Assembly (NCBI GenBank): GCA_000996275.1 | Contig: LCEG01000003.1 | Span: forward strand, 124,001 to 188,000 | Direction: 5' to 3' | Length of the DNA: 64,000 nt | From: a candidate division TM6 bacterium GW2011_GWE2_42_60 | GTDB taxonomy: Bacteria; Babelota; Babeliae; Babelales; Babelaceae | In this document: piece after piece, positions 49,196 through 57,991 of the stretch | Layout: every line of letters starts with the position of its first letter | Position numbering within the stretch: the stretch's first letter is position 1 | The notes under the pieces: model-generated | Told to the model about the DNA's origin: nothing | Databases searched by the model: none | Seen by the model: only the letters and a program-made list of their open reading frames with translations | Translations under genes and position numbers: made by a program

Positions 49196-50435
49196 AGAAA
49201 TTCCAGAGAGCATTTTCATCATGATCAATATCAAGAAGTGTAAGATTCTCATTAATTAACGTATGCAACGACTCCCCATGCATAAGTTTTTCGACATCTT
49301 CTTTTATGTACGGCTGACTCTTCTTAAGAATATCGCGCACCAAAAGATTATCACTCGTATTAACCCAATAGGCCTGTATTACCCCTTTATTGCCGGCCAA
49401 ATTGATAATAGACCAGGGGTTATATACTTTGTAAGAACCACTCTGATAGCCGTTATACCAGCGCCTCACCTCATCAAGCTTGTTTTCTAACTCAAAATAG
49501 GCGAGCATCGCTGCAACTTCATCTTCAAGAAAACCAAACTGATTGGCATAACTCTCCTGCACGAGCGTACAGACTCGTAGGTTATTAATACCACTAAAGA
49601 TGCTTTCTTTAGCAACACGTAAGATGCCGGTCAATACACCAAAATTGAGGGAATTATTACCTTTTAACCCGGCACCCATAAACACACGTATAAAATCAAT
49701 TATTTCGCTGTAGTAGCCGTTAAGGTAGCCTGCATGGATAGGAGCATCATATTCATCAATAAGAATCATAACTTTGGCTTTATACACATGTTCTAAATAG
49801 CGTGAAAGATCAAGCAACGCATGCATATAATCGGCCAAATCTCCTTCACCCATTCTTATTTTTTCAAATTGCTCTCTTTCTGGTGAAGAAAGATTTTCAC
49901 CAAGCCAACTGTGACGGGCAAATTCACCTGAAATTTGCTTACGCAACAAATGGTAACACTCTGCCCAATTTCTACTTTTAACATCTTTAAAAGTAAGCCA
50001 AATTACCGGGTATTGCCCTTGGTGCTTCATGCAATCGGCATATTGTTCAATTTTGAGGCCGTTAAAAAAATGGCGATAGGACGAACCACTCTCCCTCGAT
50101 ACATCCGTGCACCCTGAGTGTTTTCCCGGAGGGAAAATGTATCGAAGGGTCGGGATGAGCGGGTTTTTTTGAGCTTCAGTGTGAGCGGATGTATCAAGGG
50201 AAAAGGGTCTGTAAGAACGGTCATCAACTACTTTTTCAAAAAAATAGCGAAGCATAGAAAGGTTCAATGTCTTACCAAAACGCCGTGGGCGGGGAAGAAG
50301 TGTTACCTTTGCTCCGGAATCAAGCAGCTCTTTTATCAGCAAACTCTTGTCAGCAAAATAATAATTCTGCTCCACAAGCTCTTTAAAATCATCTATCCCG
50401 ATAGGAATAAGCTTTTTCTTCTTTTGCTCAGTCAT
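49158..50435 (-). CDS. AAA-ATPase-like protein, 5' part of a frameshifted gene, with repeat-derived insert
   Basis: A 425-residue product from ATG 50435 (MTEQKKKKLIPIGIDDF), AAAGGG upstream. It belongs to the AAA-ATPase_like (PF09820) group: FKELVEQNYYFADKSLLI, Walker A variant LLPRPRRFGKTLNLSML, and Walker B MILIDEYDAPI. After LRYFFEKVVDD, residues ~72-118 (SLDTSAHTEAQKNP, IFPPGKHSGCTDVSRESG) are translated palindromic repeat, and the family sequence resumes with FFNGLKIEQYADCMKHQGQYPVIWLTFKDVK. The frame ends early (RISRYRMKR); the rest is in the next fragment. These proteins are abundant in host-associated bacteria and their function is unclear. Confidence 0.8.
   Translation of the reverse strand: MTEQKKKKLIPIGIDDFKELVEQNYYFADKSLLIKELLDSGAKVTLLPRPRRFGKTLNLSMLRYFFEKVVDDRSYRPFSLDTSAHTEAQKNPLIPTLRYIFPPGKHSGCTDVSRESGSSYRHFFNGLKIEQYADCMKHQGQYPVIWLTFKDVKSRNWAECYHLLRKQISGEFARHSWLGENLSSPEREQFEKIRMGEGDLADYMHALLDLSRYLEHVYKAKVMILIDEYDAPIHAGYLNGYYSEIIDFIRVFMGAGLKGNNSLNFGVLTGILRVAKESIFSGINNLRVCTLVQESYANQFGFLEDEVAAMLAYFELENKLDEVRRWYNGYQSGSYKVYNPWSIINLAGNKGVIQAYWVNTSDNLLVRDILKKSQPYIKEDVEKLMHGESLHTLINENLTLLDIDHDENALWNFLLLRISRYRMKR
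50083..50220. repeat. palindromic repeat copies inside the AAA-ATPase gene
   Basis: Includes CCCTCGATACATCC, ACCCTGAGTG, hairpin TTTTCCC-GGA-GGGAAAA (50121-50137), GTATCGAAGGG and GATGAGCGGG, then a second arm GTGAGCGGATGTATC ending GTAAGAACGG. The whole block is in frame. Confidence 0.88.
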
Positions 50436-50626
50436 AACACCCTTTATCTCTCTGTAATTTTTCACCTTTTTCTTAGTTTAACATATTTTCTTGCCCACTC
50501 TCTCGTAAAAAAATACTTCACTATCACACTCCATCCTCGGTAGACTGTAATAAAGGCAGTAACTCTCATCCATAAAGACTGAGTGCGCTTCGGTGTGCCC
50601 TTTATAAAAGCAGGTATTAAACGTTT

Positions 50627-51808
50627 ATGAAAAAAACAGCTCTCTTCTCCGCGTTTCTGATCGTCTCTTTAAGCAGCGCGCAGAACCTACACTCTTACCA
50701 AACCATTGACCAGAAACTCGACCACTTTATTAAAAAGTTTGAAGTCGAAAAAAAAAGCTGGCAGGGCGGCGTTATCGCCATTATCCAAAATGGTCACGTC
50801 ATATACCAATCCGCATTTGGCCACACAAAAGGAAGACGAGGAGCATTAATAACCACCGAAACACTTTTCCCTCTCGCTTCTATTTCAAAATTTCTTTCGG
50901 CAGCCGCCGTTATGCTACAAGTAGACCGCGGGTACCTTCAACTCGATGAACCATTTCAGTTTTCTTGCCTCAAATATCCCGTAACACTCAAGAATATTTT
51001 GAGCCATACGACCGGCTACCAGTTCCCCGGAAACTGTGAGATTGAAAAAGGTGTAAGCCGCGCTCAACTGCTCAAAATACTCAAACACCAAAAACCTACA
51101 CGTCGACCCGGCCATGGTTACCGTTATAGCAATACTCTTTTTAGTCTTATTCAAGATATTCTCACCTTCAAAGGTATATCGTTCCAAGAAGCTATCCAAG
51201 ATCTTGCCTACACACTCAATACACTTGGCATTCAAACCCTACCTCTTCCATCAGACCTTACGGTTGCACACCCACACCTTAAAATAGACCCCTATGGCAC
51301 TTTTAAAACACTCCCGCTTCCCCGATTCTATCCACAAACCGTCCCCGCAGCCGCCGGCGTCTTTGCCTCTCTTGACGGCATGATCGCTTTCTTTAAATTT
51401 TGCTTTGGATACCGCCCTGATCTTATTTCTACAGTAACCGTTAACAAACTCTTCAACCCAATAGCCCAAAATAGAGACATCGAACGATGGAGCAATATCC
51501 CCTGGCCTTGCCCTCGAAATAAAATTCAATCAAATTATGGGCTTGGATGTCGTATTCTTACTGCACTCCCCTATCCAAACGAAAAACTCATTTGCCATAG
51601 TGGCTATCTTTCAGGAATATCAACCTTTATCGGCTTTATCCCTTCAAAGGATATCGGTATCATTGTCTTGGCCAACCAAAATTCTGGCATAAGCCTCAAG
51701 AAGGGTATTGAATTCTGGACAACTGTTATAAAAGAAACTACGCATCCCTATCTTAGAAGACGCCTGCGCACAAAAAAGCATCATTCCCCTCAAAAACGGT
51801 GTAGATAA
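50627..51808 (+). CDS. exported serine beta-lactamase-like / D-Ala-peptidase-like hydrolase
   Basis: A 393-residue protein with a signal peptide to about residue 22 (LIVSLSSAQNLHS). It belongs to the class C beta-lactamase/PBP4* superfamily: SxxK as SISK (residues 85-88), YxN as RYSN near 168, HSG near 325, plus ILSHTTGYQFPG and VPAAAGVFASLDGMIAFF. Such proteins act as DD-peptidases, esterases or beta-lactamases; the exact activity cannot be read from sequence. It is probably periplasmic and may trim peptidoglycan. Confidence 0.82.
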   Translation: MKKTALFSAFLIVSLSSAQNLHSYQTIDQKLDHFIKKFEVEKKSWQGGVIAIIQNGHVIYQSAFGHTKGRRGALITTETLFPLASISKFLSAAAVMLQVDRGYLQLDEPFQFSCLKYPVTLKNILSHTTGYQFPGNCEIEKGVSRAQLLKILKHQKPTRRPGHGYRYSNTLFSLIQDILTFKGISFQEAIQDLAYTLNTLGIQTLPLPSDLTVAHPHLKIDPYGTFKTLPLPRFYPQTVPAAAGVFASLDGMIAFFKFCFGYRPDLISTVTVNKLFNPIAQNRDIERWSNIPWPCPRNKIQSNYGLGCRILTALPYPNEKLICHSGYLSGISTFIGFIPSKDIGIIVLANQNSGISLKKGIEFWTTVIKETTHPYLRRRLRTKKHHSPQKRCR

Positions 51809-51912
51809 TACCCCCGCTTGAAAAAGTCTGATTTTCCGTCACACTTAATACTTGTTTTATAACCATAGTCGCACATGGCCACAATGGGCGCATACTTTTT
51901 TGGAGTTTAAGC

Positions 51913-53082
51913 ATGAAAAAAAGCTTAGCGACTCGCATTTTAACAACAAGCTTAGCTATCTTTGCTATGCTCTTTGGCGCAGGTAATCTTATCTTCCCAC
52001 TGCGCATTGGCGTTCAATCAGGAGGCCACGTTTTTATTGGCTTCTTCGGCTTTGCACTCACCGGTATTTTACTGCCTGTCCTTGGACTCATGGCAATCGT
52101 TACCTTCCAGGGCAACTACGAAGCTTTTTTTGGCCGCCTTGGCAAATGGCTTGGTGGAATTTCAATTTTTCTCTCAATGATGATTCTTGGTCCACTCATT
52201 GCCATGCCACGGATCATGAGCCTTTCTTATGAAATGCTCAAAGCATTTCTGCCTGGTGTCCCTTTATATGTCTTTACCGCATTCTTTGCTTTCCTCGCCT
52301 TTTTGACCACCTACCGCATGAGCCGTCTTCTTGATATTATTGGTAAATACCTCAGTCCCGCAAAAGTAATCAGTATTGTAACGGTCATTGTTGCTGGCCT
52401 TGTGACAAGCCATTATGCCGGCACACAGCCCATTGATAAAGGCACCTTTTTTTGGGAATCACTGATTAGAGGATATGGAACACTCGACCTCATTGGCGCT
52501 ATCTTTTTTGGGTCAATTGTCGTTCGCCTTCTTGCAGAATACTCTGGAAAATCCGAAGCCATTGATATTCAAAAAGCCGTTAAAATTACCGGCACCTCAG
52601 GTCTTTTTGCAGGGCTTCTTCTTGGGATCGTTTACCTCGGCATTACGTGCCTTGGCGCCTTCCATGGAAGCGGACTTGCGCACCTTAATGAAGGTGAAAT
52701 TTTTAGCACCATTGCTTACACTATTTTGGGCAATCTTGGTGCCGCTATTATTGGTCTTGTTGTCTTTCTTGCAGGACTTACCACCATGGTCTCAATCACA
52801 GCGGTTGTTGGTGAATATATAACACGAATTTCAAGGCAAAAAGTTTCCTATTCGGTCGCTGTTGGCAGTGTACTAACACTCTGTGCCATAGTTGCAAGTT
52901 CTGGTCTCAGTGCATTAATTGCATACACAACACCCTTTATTAATTTTTTCTACCCAACGATCATCACGCTCACCGTCTGTAATATACTCTACAAAGTTTA
53001 TGGCTTCAGCTGGGTTAAAATTCCAGTCGTATTAACAGCGCTATTTTCTGCATGGTTTATCTTAGTTCCGCTCTTTTGGTAA
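51913..53082 (+). CDS. brnQ: branched-chain amino acid transporter, LIVCS family
   Basis: A 389-residue inner-membrane carrier with GGAG before ATG 51913 and about eleven to twelve hydrophobic helices. Family features: FAMLFGAGNLIFPLRIGVQSG at the start, GLMAIVTFQGNYEAFF, and GLTTMVSITAVVGEYI. It imports Leu, Ile or Val with Na+ or H+. It lies 25 bp upstream of leuS, so leucine import and leucyl-tRNA charging may share a transcript. Confidence 0.88.
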   Translation: MKKSLATRILTTSLAIFAMLFGAGNLIFPLRIGVQSGGHVFIGFFGFALTGILLPVLGLMAIVTFQGNYEAFFGRLGKWLGGISIFLSMMILGPLIAMPRIMSLSYEMLKAFLPGVPLYVFTAFFAFLAFLTTYRMSRLLDIIGKYLSPAKVISIVTVIVAGLVTSHYAGTQPIDKGTFFWESLIRGYGTLDLIGAIFFGSIVVRLLAEYSGKSEAIDIQKAVKITGTSGLFAGLLLGIVYLGITCLGAFHGSGLAHLNEGEIFSTIAYTILGNLGAAIIGLVVFLAGLTTMVSITAVVGEYITRISRQKVSYSVAVGSVLTLCAIVASSGLSALIAYTTPFINFFYPTIITLTVCNILYKVYGFSWVKIPVVLTALFSAWFILVPLFW

Positions 53083-53107
53083 GCGGTAGAATAAGGAGAT
53101 TTCTTCC

Positions 53108-55534
53108 ATGAGTTACGACTTCCATTCCATTGAAAAAAAATGGCAAAATAAATGGCAAACAGAGCCGGATGGTCAAACAAAACCAACCGGAAGTGGCAAA
53201 AAGTATTATTGTCTCGACATGTTCCCTTATCCGTCAGGAGCTGGGCTCCATGTTGGGCACTGGCGTGGGTATGTGCTTTCTGATGTCTACGCACGCATTA
53301 AGTGGATGCAAGGAAACAATGTTTTGCATCCTATGGGTTGGGATGCCTTTGGGCTTCCCGCAGAAGTTTATGCTATCCAAATGGGTGTCCATCCTGCAAT
53401 AAGTACTGCAAAAAATATCGCCACTTTTAAGCGACAACTTTCTGAAGTCGGCGCGATCTACGACTGGAGTAAAGAGGTAAATACGACTGATCCTGAGTTT
53501 TATAAATGGACACAGTGGATCTTTCTCCAGATGTACAAGGCAGGACTTGCTTACGAATCGCAAATGGAGATGAACTGGTGCCCTGTTCTCAAAACAGTTA
53601 TTGCCAACGAAGAGGTCATTGACGGCAGATGTGAGCGTTCTGGCGCACTGGTTGAAAAAAAACTTGTTCGCCAATGGATGCTTCGCATTACCAAATATGC
53701 CGATAAGCTCCTTGAAGGACTCGACCGACTTGAATGGCCCGAAAAAGTCAAAGCCATGCAACGCAATTGGATTGGGAAGAGCGAAGGCGTTGTCCTTGAA
53801 TTTGATATCGCAAGCACCGCGCCTCAAGCTCCTCAAAAAATAGCGGTGTTCACCACCCGACCAGACACCCTCTTTGGTGTCTCTTTTCTCGTCATGGCGC
53901 CCGACCACGATCTCGTTGACACACTCACAACAGAAGCCGAAAAAGGCTCTATTGAAGCCTATCGCCAAACATTCAAAAATGAAGTTGGCGGCGCATGGAA
54001 TTACGAAAAAAAAGGTGTTTTCACGGGATCATATGCCGTCAATCCGATTAATCATGAACAGATTCCTATCTACCTTGCAAACTTTGTCCTTAAAAACTAC
54101 GGGACTGGTGTTGTTATGTCTGTGCCCGGCCATGATAAACGGGATTACGAATTTGCACGTCTTTACAACTTACCAATCAAAAAAGTAATTCAAGGCAATG
54201 AGATAGAATCTGACGGAGCCTACGAAGGTGATGGTGTTCTTATTAATAGTGGACCGTTTGACGGGCTTCCTGCGTTTTCTGAAGGTAGAAAGCGAATTAC
54301 TGCTTTTCTAGAAGAACGGAATCGCGCACAAAAACAGACTCGCTATGCGCTTCGTGACTGGATTTTTTCACGACAACGCTATTGGGGAGAACCAATACCC
54401 CTCATTCATTGTCCAAAATGTGGAATTGTTCCCGTCCCAGAAGACCAACTCCCCGTTCTTTTGCCAGAAGTCGAAAAATACGAACCAACCGGAACTGCAG
54501 AGTCTCCACTTGCAGGAATTGAATGGTGGGTCAACACCAGCTGCCCAACCTGCGGCGCCCCTGCAAAAAGAGAAACAAATACTATGCCTCAATGGGCAGG
54601 ATCGAGCTGGTATTTTCTCCGTTATCCAAACCCACATCTTACCGACAAGCCATTTGATCAAAAAGACATGAAATATTGGCTGCCTGTTGATCTCTATGTG
54701 GGCGGTATTGAACATGCCATTCTGCATCTTCTCTATGCGCGTTTTTATACAAAAGTCTTATATGACCTCGGACATCTTTCTTTTGATGAACCATTCAAGT
54801 TTCTTTTTAATCAGGGCATGGTAAACCGTTACTCAGAAAAAACAGGCCTCGTCGAAAAGATGTCAAAATCAAAGGGCAATGTTGTCAATCCCGACGATAT
54901 TGTCAAAGAGTATGGCTCCGATGTTTTACGTATGTATATTCTCTTTATGGGACCACCAGAACTTGATTGCGAGTGGCAAGACACGGGCATTGATGGCGTA
55001 CGTAGATTCTTGAATCGCTTTTGGGCGTTCATGGCAGACCCACAACTCATCGTACCTGCAAAAGACGAATCTCTTGAAACAAAGCAACAAGTCCACTGTC
55101 TTATTAAGGCGGTACAAGAACGACTCGATCTCTTTAAGCCAAACACCGCACTTTCAGCGTTTATGGAATGGCTTAATGATGCCATTGCACAAAAGCGCAC
55201 TTTGTCTGCAGAGAATGCAGAACGTATCTTGGCTCTTATTTCTGTAATGGCACCACATATGGCAAGTGAATTGCTTGAACAGCTCTTTAAAAAAACACTG
55301 GCAAACTGTGTCTGGCCTACGTACGATCCTACCTTAACCGTTAAAAGCAATGTTGTTGTTACAATTCAAGTAAACGGAAAAATGCGTGGCACCATAACAG
55401 TACCCACGGGATCTGACGAAGATGTGGTAAAAGAAAAGGCAAAAAAAGAAATTGCTAAATGGCTTCTCGACCAGACCGTTGTTAAAGTTATTTTGGTACA
55501 AAATAAACTTATCAATTTTGTCGTGCGCACATAA
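53108..55534 (+). CDS. leuS: leucyl-tRNA synthetase
   Basis: An 808-residue class I synthetase with AAGGAG before ATG 53108. HIGH as HVGH at 48-51 (YPSGAGLHVGHWRGY), MGWDAFGLPAE, the CP1 editing domain with TTRPDTLFGVSFLVMAPDH, the zinc-type CPKCG and CPTCGAP clusters, YVGGIEHAILHLLYARF, and KMSKSKGN near residue 584. The C-terminal domain ends VQVNGKMRGTI. Length is normal. A strong terminator follows. Confidence 0.96.
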   Translation: MSYDFHSIEKKWQNKWQTEPDGQTKPTGSGKKYYCLDMFPYPSGAGLHVGHWRGYVLSDVYARIKWMQGNNVLHPMGWDAFGLPAEVYAIQMGVHPAISTAKNIATFKRQLSEVGAIYDWSKEVNTTDPEFYKWTQWIFLQMYKAGLAYESQMEMNWCPVLKTVIANEEVIDGRCERSGALVEKKLVRQWMLRITKYADKLLEGLDRLEWPEKVKAMQRNWIGKSEGVVLEFDIASTAPQAPQKIAVFTTRPDTLFGVSFLVMAPDHDLVDTLTTEAEKGSIEAYRQTFKNEVGGAWNYEKKGVFTGSYAVNPINHEQIPIYLANFVLKNYGTGVVMSVPGHDKRDYEFARLYNLPIKKVIQGNEIESDGAYEGDGVLINSGPFDGLPAFSEGRKRITAFLEERNRAQKQTRYALRDWIFSRQRYWGEPIPLIHCPKCGIVPVPEDQLPVLLPEVEKYEPTGTAESPLAGIEWWVNTSCPTCGAPAKRETNTMPQWAGSSWYFLRYPNPHLTDKPFDQKDMKYWLPVDLYVGGIEHAILHLLYARFYTKVLYDLGHLSFDEPFKFLFNQGMVNRYSEKTGLVEKMSKSKGNVVNPDDIVKEYGSDVLRMYILFMGPPELDCEWQDTGIDGVRRFLNRFWAFMADPQLIVPAKDESLETKQQVHCLIKAVQERLDLFKPNTALSAFMEWLNDAIAQKRTLSAENAERILALISVMAPHMASELLEQLFKKTLANCVWPTYDPTLTVKSNVVVTIQVNGKMRGTITVPTGSDEDVVKEKAKKEIAKWLLDQTVVKVILVQNKLINFVVRT

Positions 55535-55567
55535 ACTTTGCAAGCTCTTTAAGATTCTGTTATACCT

Positions 55568-55597
55568 ATCCCCGGATTATTTTTCGGGGATTTTTTT
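55568..55597 (+). terminator. rho-independent terminator of leuS
   Basis: ATCCCCG (55568-55574), a ten-base loop, CGGGGAT (55585-55591) and seven T. Confidence 0.92.
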
Positions 55598-55608
55598 AGG
55601 GAACTTAA

Positions 55609-56139
55609 ATGAAGCTAGTAAAATTATTCATACTCTTCGGTCTTGTTTTATCGATACAAAACACCAATTGTGCAGAAACAAGTAAAAAACAAACCTCATC
55701 CTCCACTACCTCCATAACCTCCAACCCACTTCTCACAATAACCACCTTAACACAGGGCGCTTTTACGACTACTCAGTCGCCTCAAAAACTAATTAATTTT
55801 AACAACGCACTCTCATCCCTCATCAAAAAGAGTGACCTGCATGCATGGGCGCAAGCACTTTTTCATGGCACAGCATTTTCTGCAAGCACTCTTGCAATGG
55901 CGTCAATGATTCTTTATGTCGCTTTTTTAACCTGCAAAAAAGATACTCGTTTTTCACAATTGGGCACACTAATTTTTTCTCTCGCCATGCTTCCTTCAGC
56001 CTGCTTTCTTGATGAAGAAAATAGCATCTTTGGAGTATTGTGGGCTTCTCTATTTGGCGGCTTAATCGCTTATCAATACACACAAATGCTCAAACACAAC
56101 AAGAACCTAGCTCAAGACGACGATAGCCATCTTTTATAG
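55609..56139 (+). CDS. small membrane protein of unknown function
   Basis: A 176-residue protein from ATG 55609 with AGGGAA upstream. Signal peptide to about residue 22 (LVLSIQNTNCAE), a Ser/Thr-rich stretch (25-60), then three hydrophobic helices (ASTLAMASMILYVAFLTC, LGTLIFSLAMLPSACF, ILWASLFGGLIAYQY-like) and an acidic end. No family recognised. The short distance from the leuS terminator means its promoter must lie in or before the terminator, or that it depends on read-through. Confidence 0.6.
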   Translation: MKLVKLFILFGLVLSIQNTNCAETSKKQTSSSTTSITSNPLLTITTLTQGAFTTTQSPQKLINFNNALSSLIKKSDLHAWAQALFHGTAFSASTLAMASMILYVAFLTCKKDTRFSQLGTLIFSLAMLPSACFLDEENSIFGVLWASLFGGLIAYQYTQMLKHNKNLAQDDDSHLL

Positions 56140-56237
56140 TTTCTAGAAAGCTATAGAAAATCAGGCTAAAAGAATGTTTTTACTAACATACTAATTAATT
56201 GTCTTGCCAGCAGCTTTTTTCAGAACAGGTTCCTGAT

Positions 56238-56371
56238 CGCTCACCCTGAGCTTGTCGAATGGGTAAAGCGACACATAAACAAGGTTGTCTATCCAAGTAG
56301 AAACACCATCTATTCCCGTATTTGTAAGATTACTTACCGCTCAGCCCATTCGACAAGCTCAGGGTGAGCGG
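56238..56371. repeat. paired inverted repeat element (BIME-like)
   Basis: One arm (56238-56270) reads CGCTCACCCTGAGCTTGTC then GAATGGGTAAAGCG. The other (56337-56371) reads CCGCTCAGCCCATTCGAC then AAGCTCAGGGTGAGCGG. The 66-bp spacer starts with ACACATAAACAAGGTTG, like the spacer of the pair at 14410-14540. It fills most of the 375-bp gap after the small membrane protein gene. Confidence 0.85.
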
Positions 56372-56488
56372 ATTAATTGAAAACTGTTGTAATATCCTAA
56401 CCTCTCTGAGAGCCTGTTCTTCAATTTCAGCAATTTCATACTTATTGAGGCGTTCCTCAAGATATGTCTGGAAATGCTGTAATTTCAT
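56330..56488 (-). CDS. short ORF (52 aa) ending in a palindromic repeat
   Basis: On the minus strand ATG 56488 follows AAAGG with suitable spacing, 26 bp after the mgtE stop. The product begins MKLQHFQTYLEERLNKYEIA, followed by EIEEQALREVRIL, a charged helix, and then INPLTLSLSNGLSGK, which is the translated repeat arm. It may be a short helical protein whose original 3' end was replaced by the repeat. No family recognised; it could also be non-functional. Confidence 0.4.
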   Translation of the reverse strand: MKLQHFQTYLEERLNKYEIAEIEEQALREVRILQQFSINPLTLSLSNGLSGK

Positions 56489-56514
56489 ACTTATTTACCT
56501 TTGTTATAAAACAA

Positions 56515-57888
56515 CTAACAGACAACCTCAAAGTAGCCCAAAATACCATCACTTATCATACAAAACACAAGCAATCCGATAATATCCATCAGCGTGGCAA
56601 GAAGCGGCCCTGCTGAGTGAGCAGGGTCAATATTAAGACCTTTGAGCGCAAGCGGAATAATACTGCCAAGAAGCATCGAAATCATCACAATAGCTGCAAG
56701 TGAAATACTTACGGCGAGAGCACCCCATAAATTTTGATGCCAAAGATAGACCCGCACAAAAGAAAAAACACTCAGAACAATACCCAAAACAAATGACATA
56801 GAAAATTCACGCTTAATAAAACGGGTATAGTTTTGAGTATCTATCTCACCTGTAGCAAGACCCTTAATCGCCAATGCAGAAGTCTGACTACTTGTGTTAC
56901 CGCCTGTACTAATCAACATGGTGGTAAAAAGCATCAAAAAACTCGCAAGCACCGTCTGGTAATGAGTCACAATCGAAGTCGAAATAGACTGTACAAAAAG
57001 AAGCAAAATTAAAATCGAACTTCTCTGGCCAAAAAGTTTCCAAAAAGAGGTCTCAAAGTACGACTCTTTAATGGGACTCATAGTCGCCATACGATAAATA
57101 TCTTCGCTCGATTCTTTCTCAATAATATCGACAAGCTCTTCTGCCGGAATTATTCCCAAAAAAAGACCGTTCGGACCAATAACCGGCGCAATAAAGGTAT
57201 TATATCGCACCATTTTGAGCGCAACAGCCTCTCGATCTTCATCAGAATGAACGACGAGATCATTTTTTCTCAAAAACGCACTTAATCGATCAGAAGGTAA
57301 TTTAAGCACTAAATCTTCAAGCAGAATATACCCCTGCAAAATACCATCGCGATCGGTAACAAAAATACGACGATGAAGCTCTTGGTCAGGCTGCAGTCGT
57401 CGTATCAATTGAATACTGTTTTCAACGGTAAAATCACTCATCAAGGCAAGCACACTCACATCCATGTGCCGACCAGCAGACTCGGGCTCAAATTGCAACA
57501 CCGAGACAATCTGCTCGCGGTCTTTCTTCTGGAGAAGTTTGAGATAACGCTCAAGCTCAACATCAGAGAGCTCATCAAAAAATTCGGTCAATTCATCAAC
57601 CGAAAGCCGCATTAATATAAAATGGAGCTGCTTGTCATCTAAATACGAAAGATAGAGCGCTTTGCGTGAATCTGAAAGCTCTTTAAAAACATCAAGCCGA
57701 AGCTCAGACGGAAAAGCCATAAATAAGGCTTTTGCACTCTCATCATCTAATTCAGCAAGAAAATCAGCTATATCGGCAGGATGAAGTACCTCAAGCTCAC
57801 GCCATAAAACTTTTCCCCGCTCGGTGAGACGCCCTATCACCTCATCAAAATGCTCCGAAATTGTCGAGAACAAATCTTCCCGTTCCAT
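56515..57888 (-). CDS. mgtE: MgtE-family magnesium transporter
   Basis: A 457-residue protein. The N-terminal MgtE superhelical domain (LHPADIADFLAELDDESAKALFMAFP) spans about residues 30-125, then two CBS domains (SVLALMSDFTVENSIQLIRR and LVVHSDEDREAVALKMVRY), then five hydrophobic helices with the pore signature STGGNTSSQTSALAIKGLATGEI. It is a Mg2+ channel gated by cytosolic magnesium. All domains are present and length is normal. A poly-G site lies just before ATG 57888. Confidence 0.94.
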   Translation of the reverse strand: MEREDLFSTISEHFDEVIGRLTERGKVLWRELEVLHPADIADFLAELDDESAKALFMAFPSELRLDVFKELSDSRKALYLSYLDDKQLHFILMRLSVDELTEFFDELSDVELERYLKLLQKKDREQIVSVLQFEPESAGRHMDVSVLALMSDFTVENSIQLIRRLQPDQELHRRIFVTDRDGILQGYILLEDLVLKLPSDRLSAFLRKNDLVVHSDEDREAVALKMVRYNTFIAPVIGPNGLFLGIIPAEELVDIIEKESSEDIYRMATMSPIKESYFETSFWKLFGQRSSILILLLFVQSISTSIVTHYQTVLASFLMLFTTMLISTGGNTSSQTSALAIKGLATGEIDTQNYTRFIKREFSMSFVLGIVLSVFSFVRVYLWHQNLWGALAVSISLAAIVMISMLLGSIIPLALKGLNIDPAHSAGPLLATLMDIIGLLVFCMISDGILGYFEVVC

Positions 57889-57991
57889 GGTGCACCCCCC
57901 TTAATGTCAATGCCACAACCTATTTGACATTCATCTTATTCGCTTTACCCTAAGAAAGAAAATATATAAAAGATAAGAAGTATTGAAAAGC

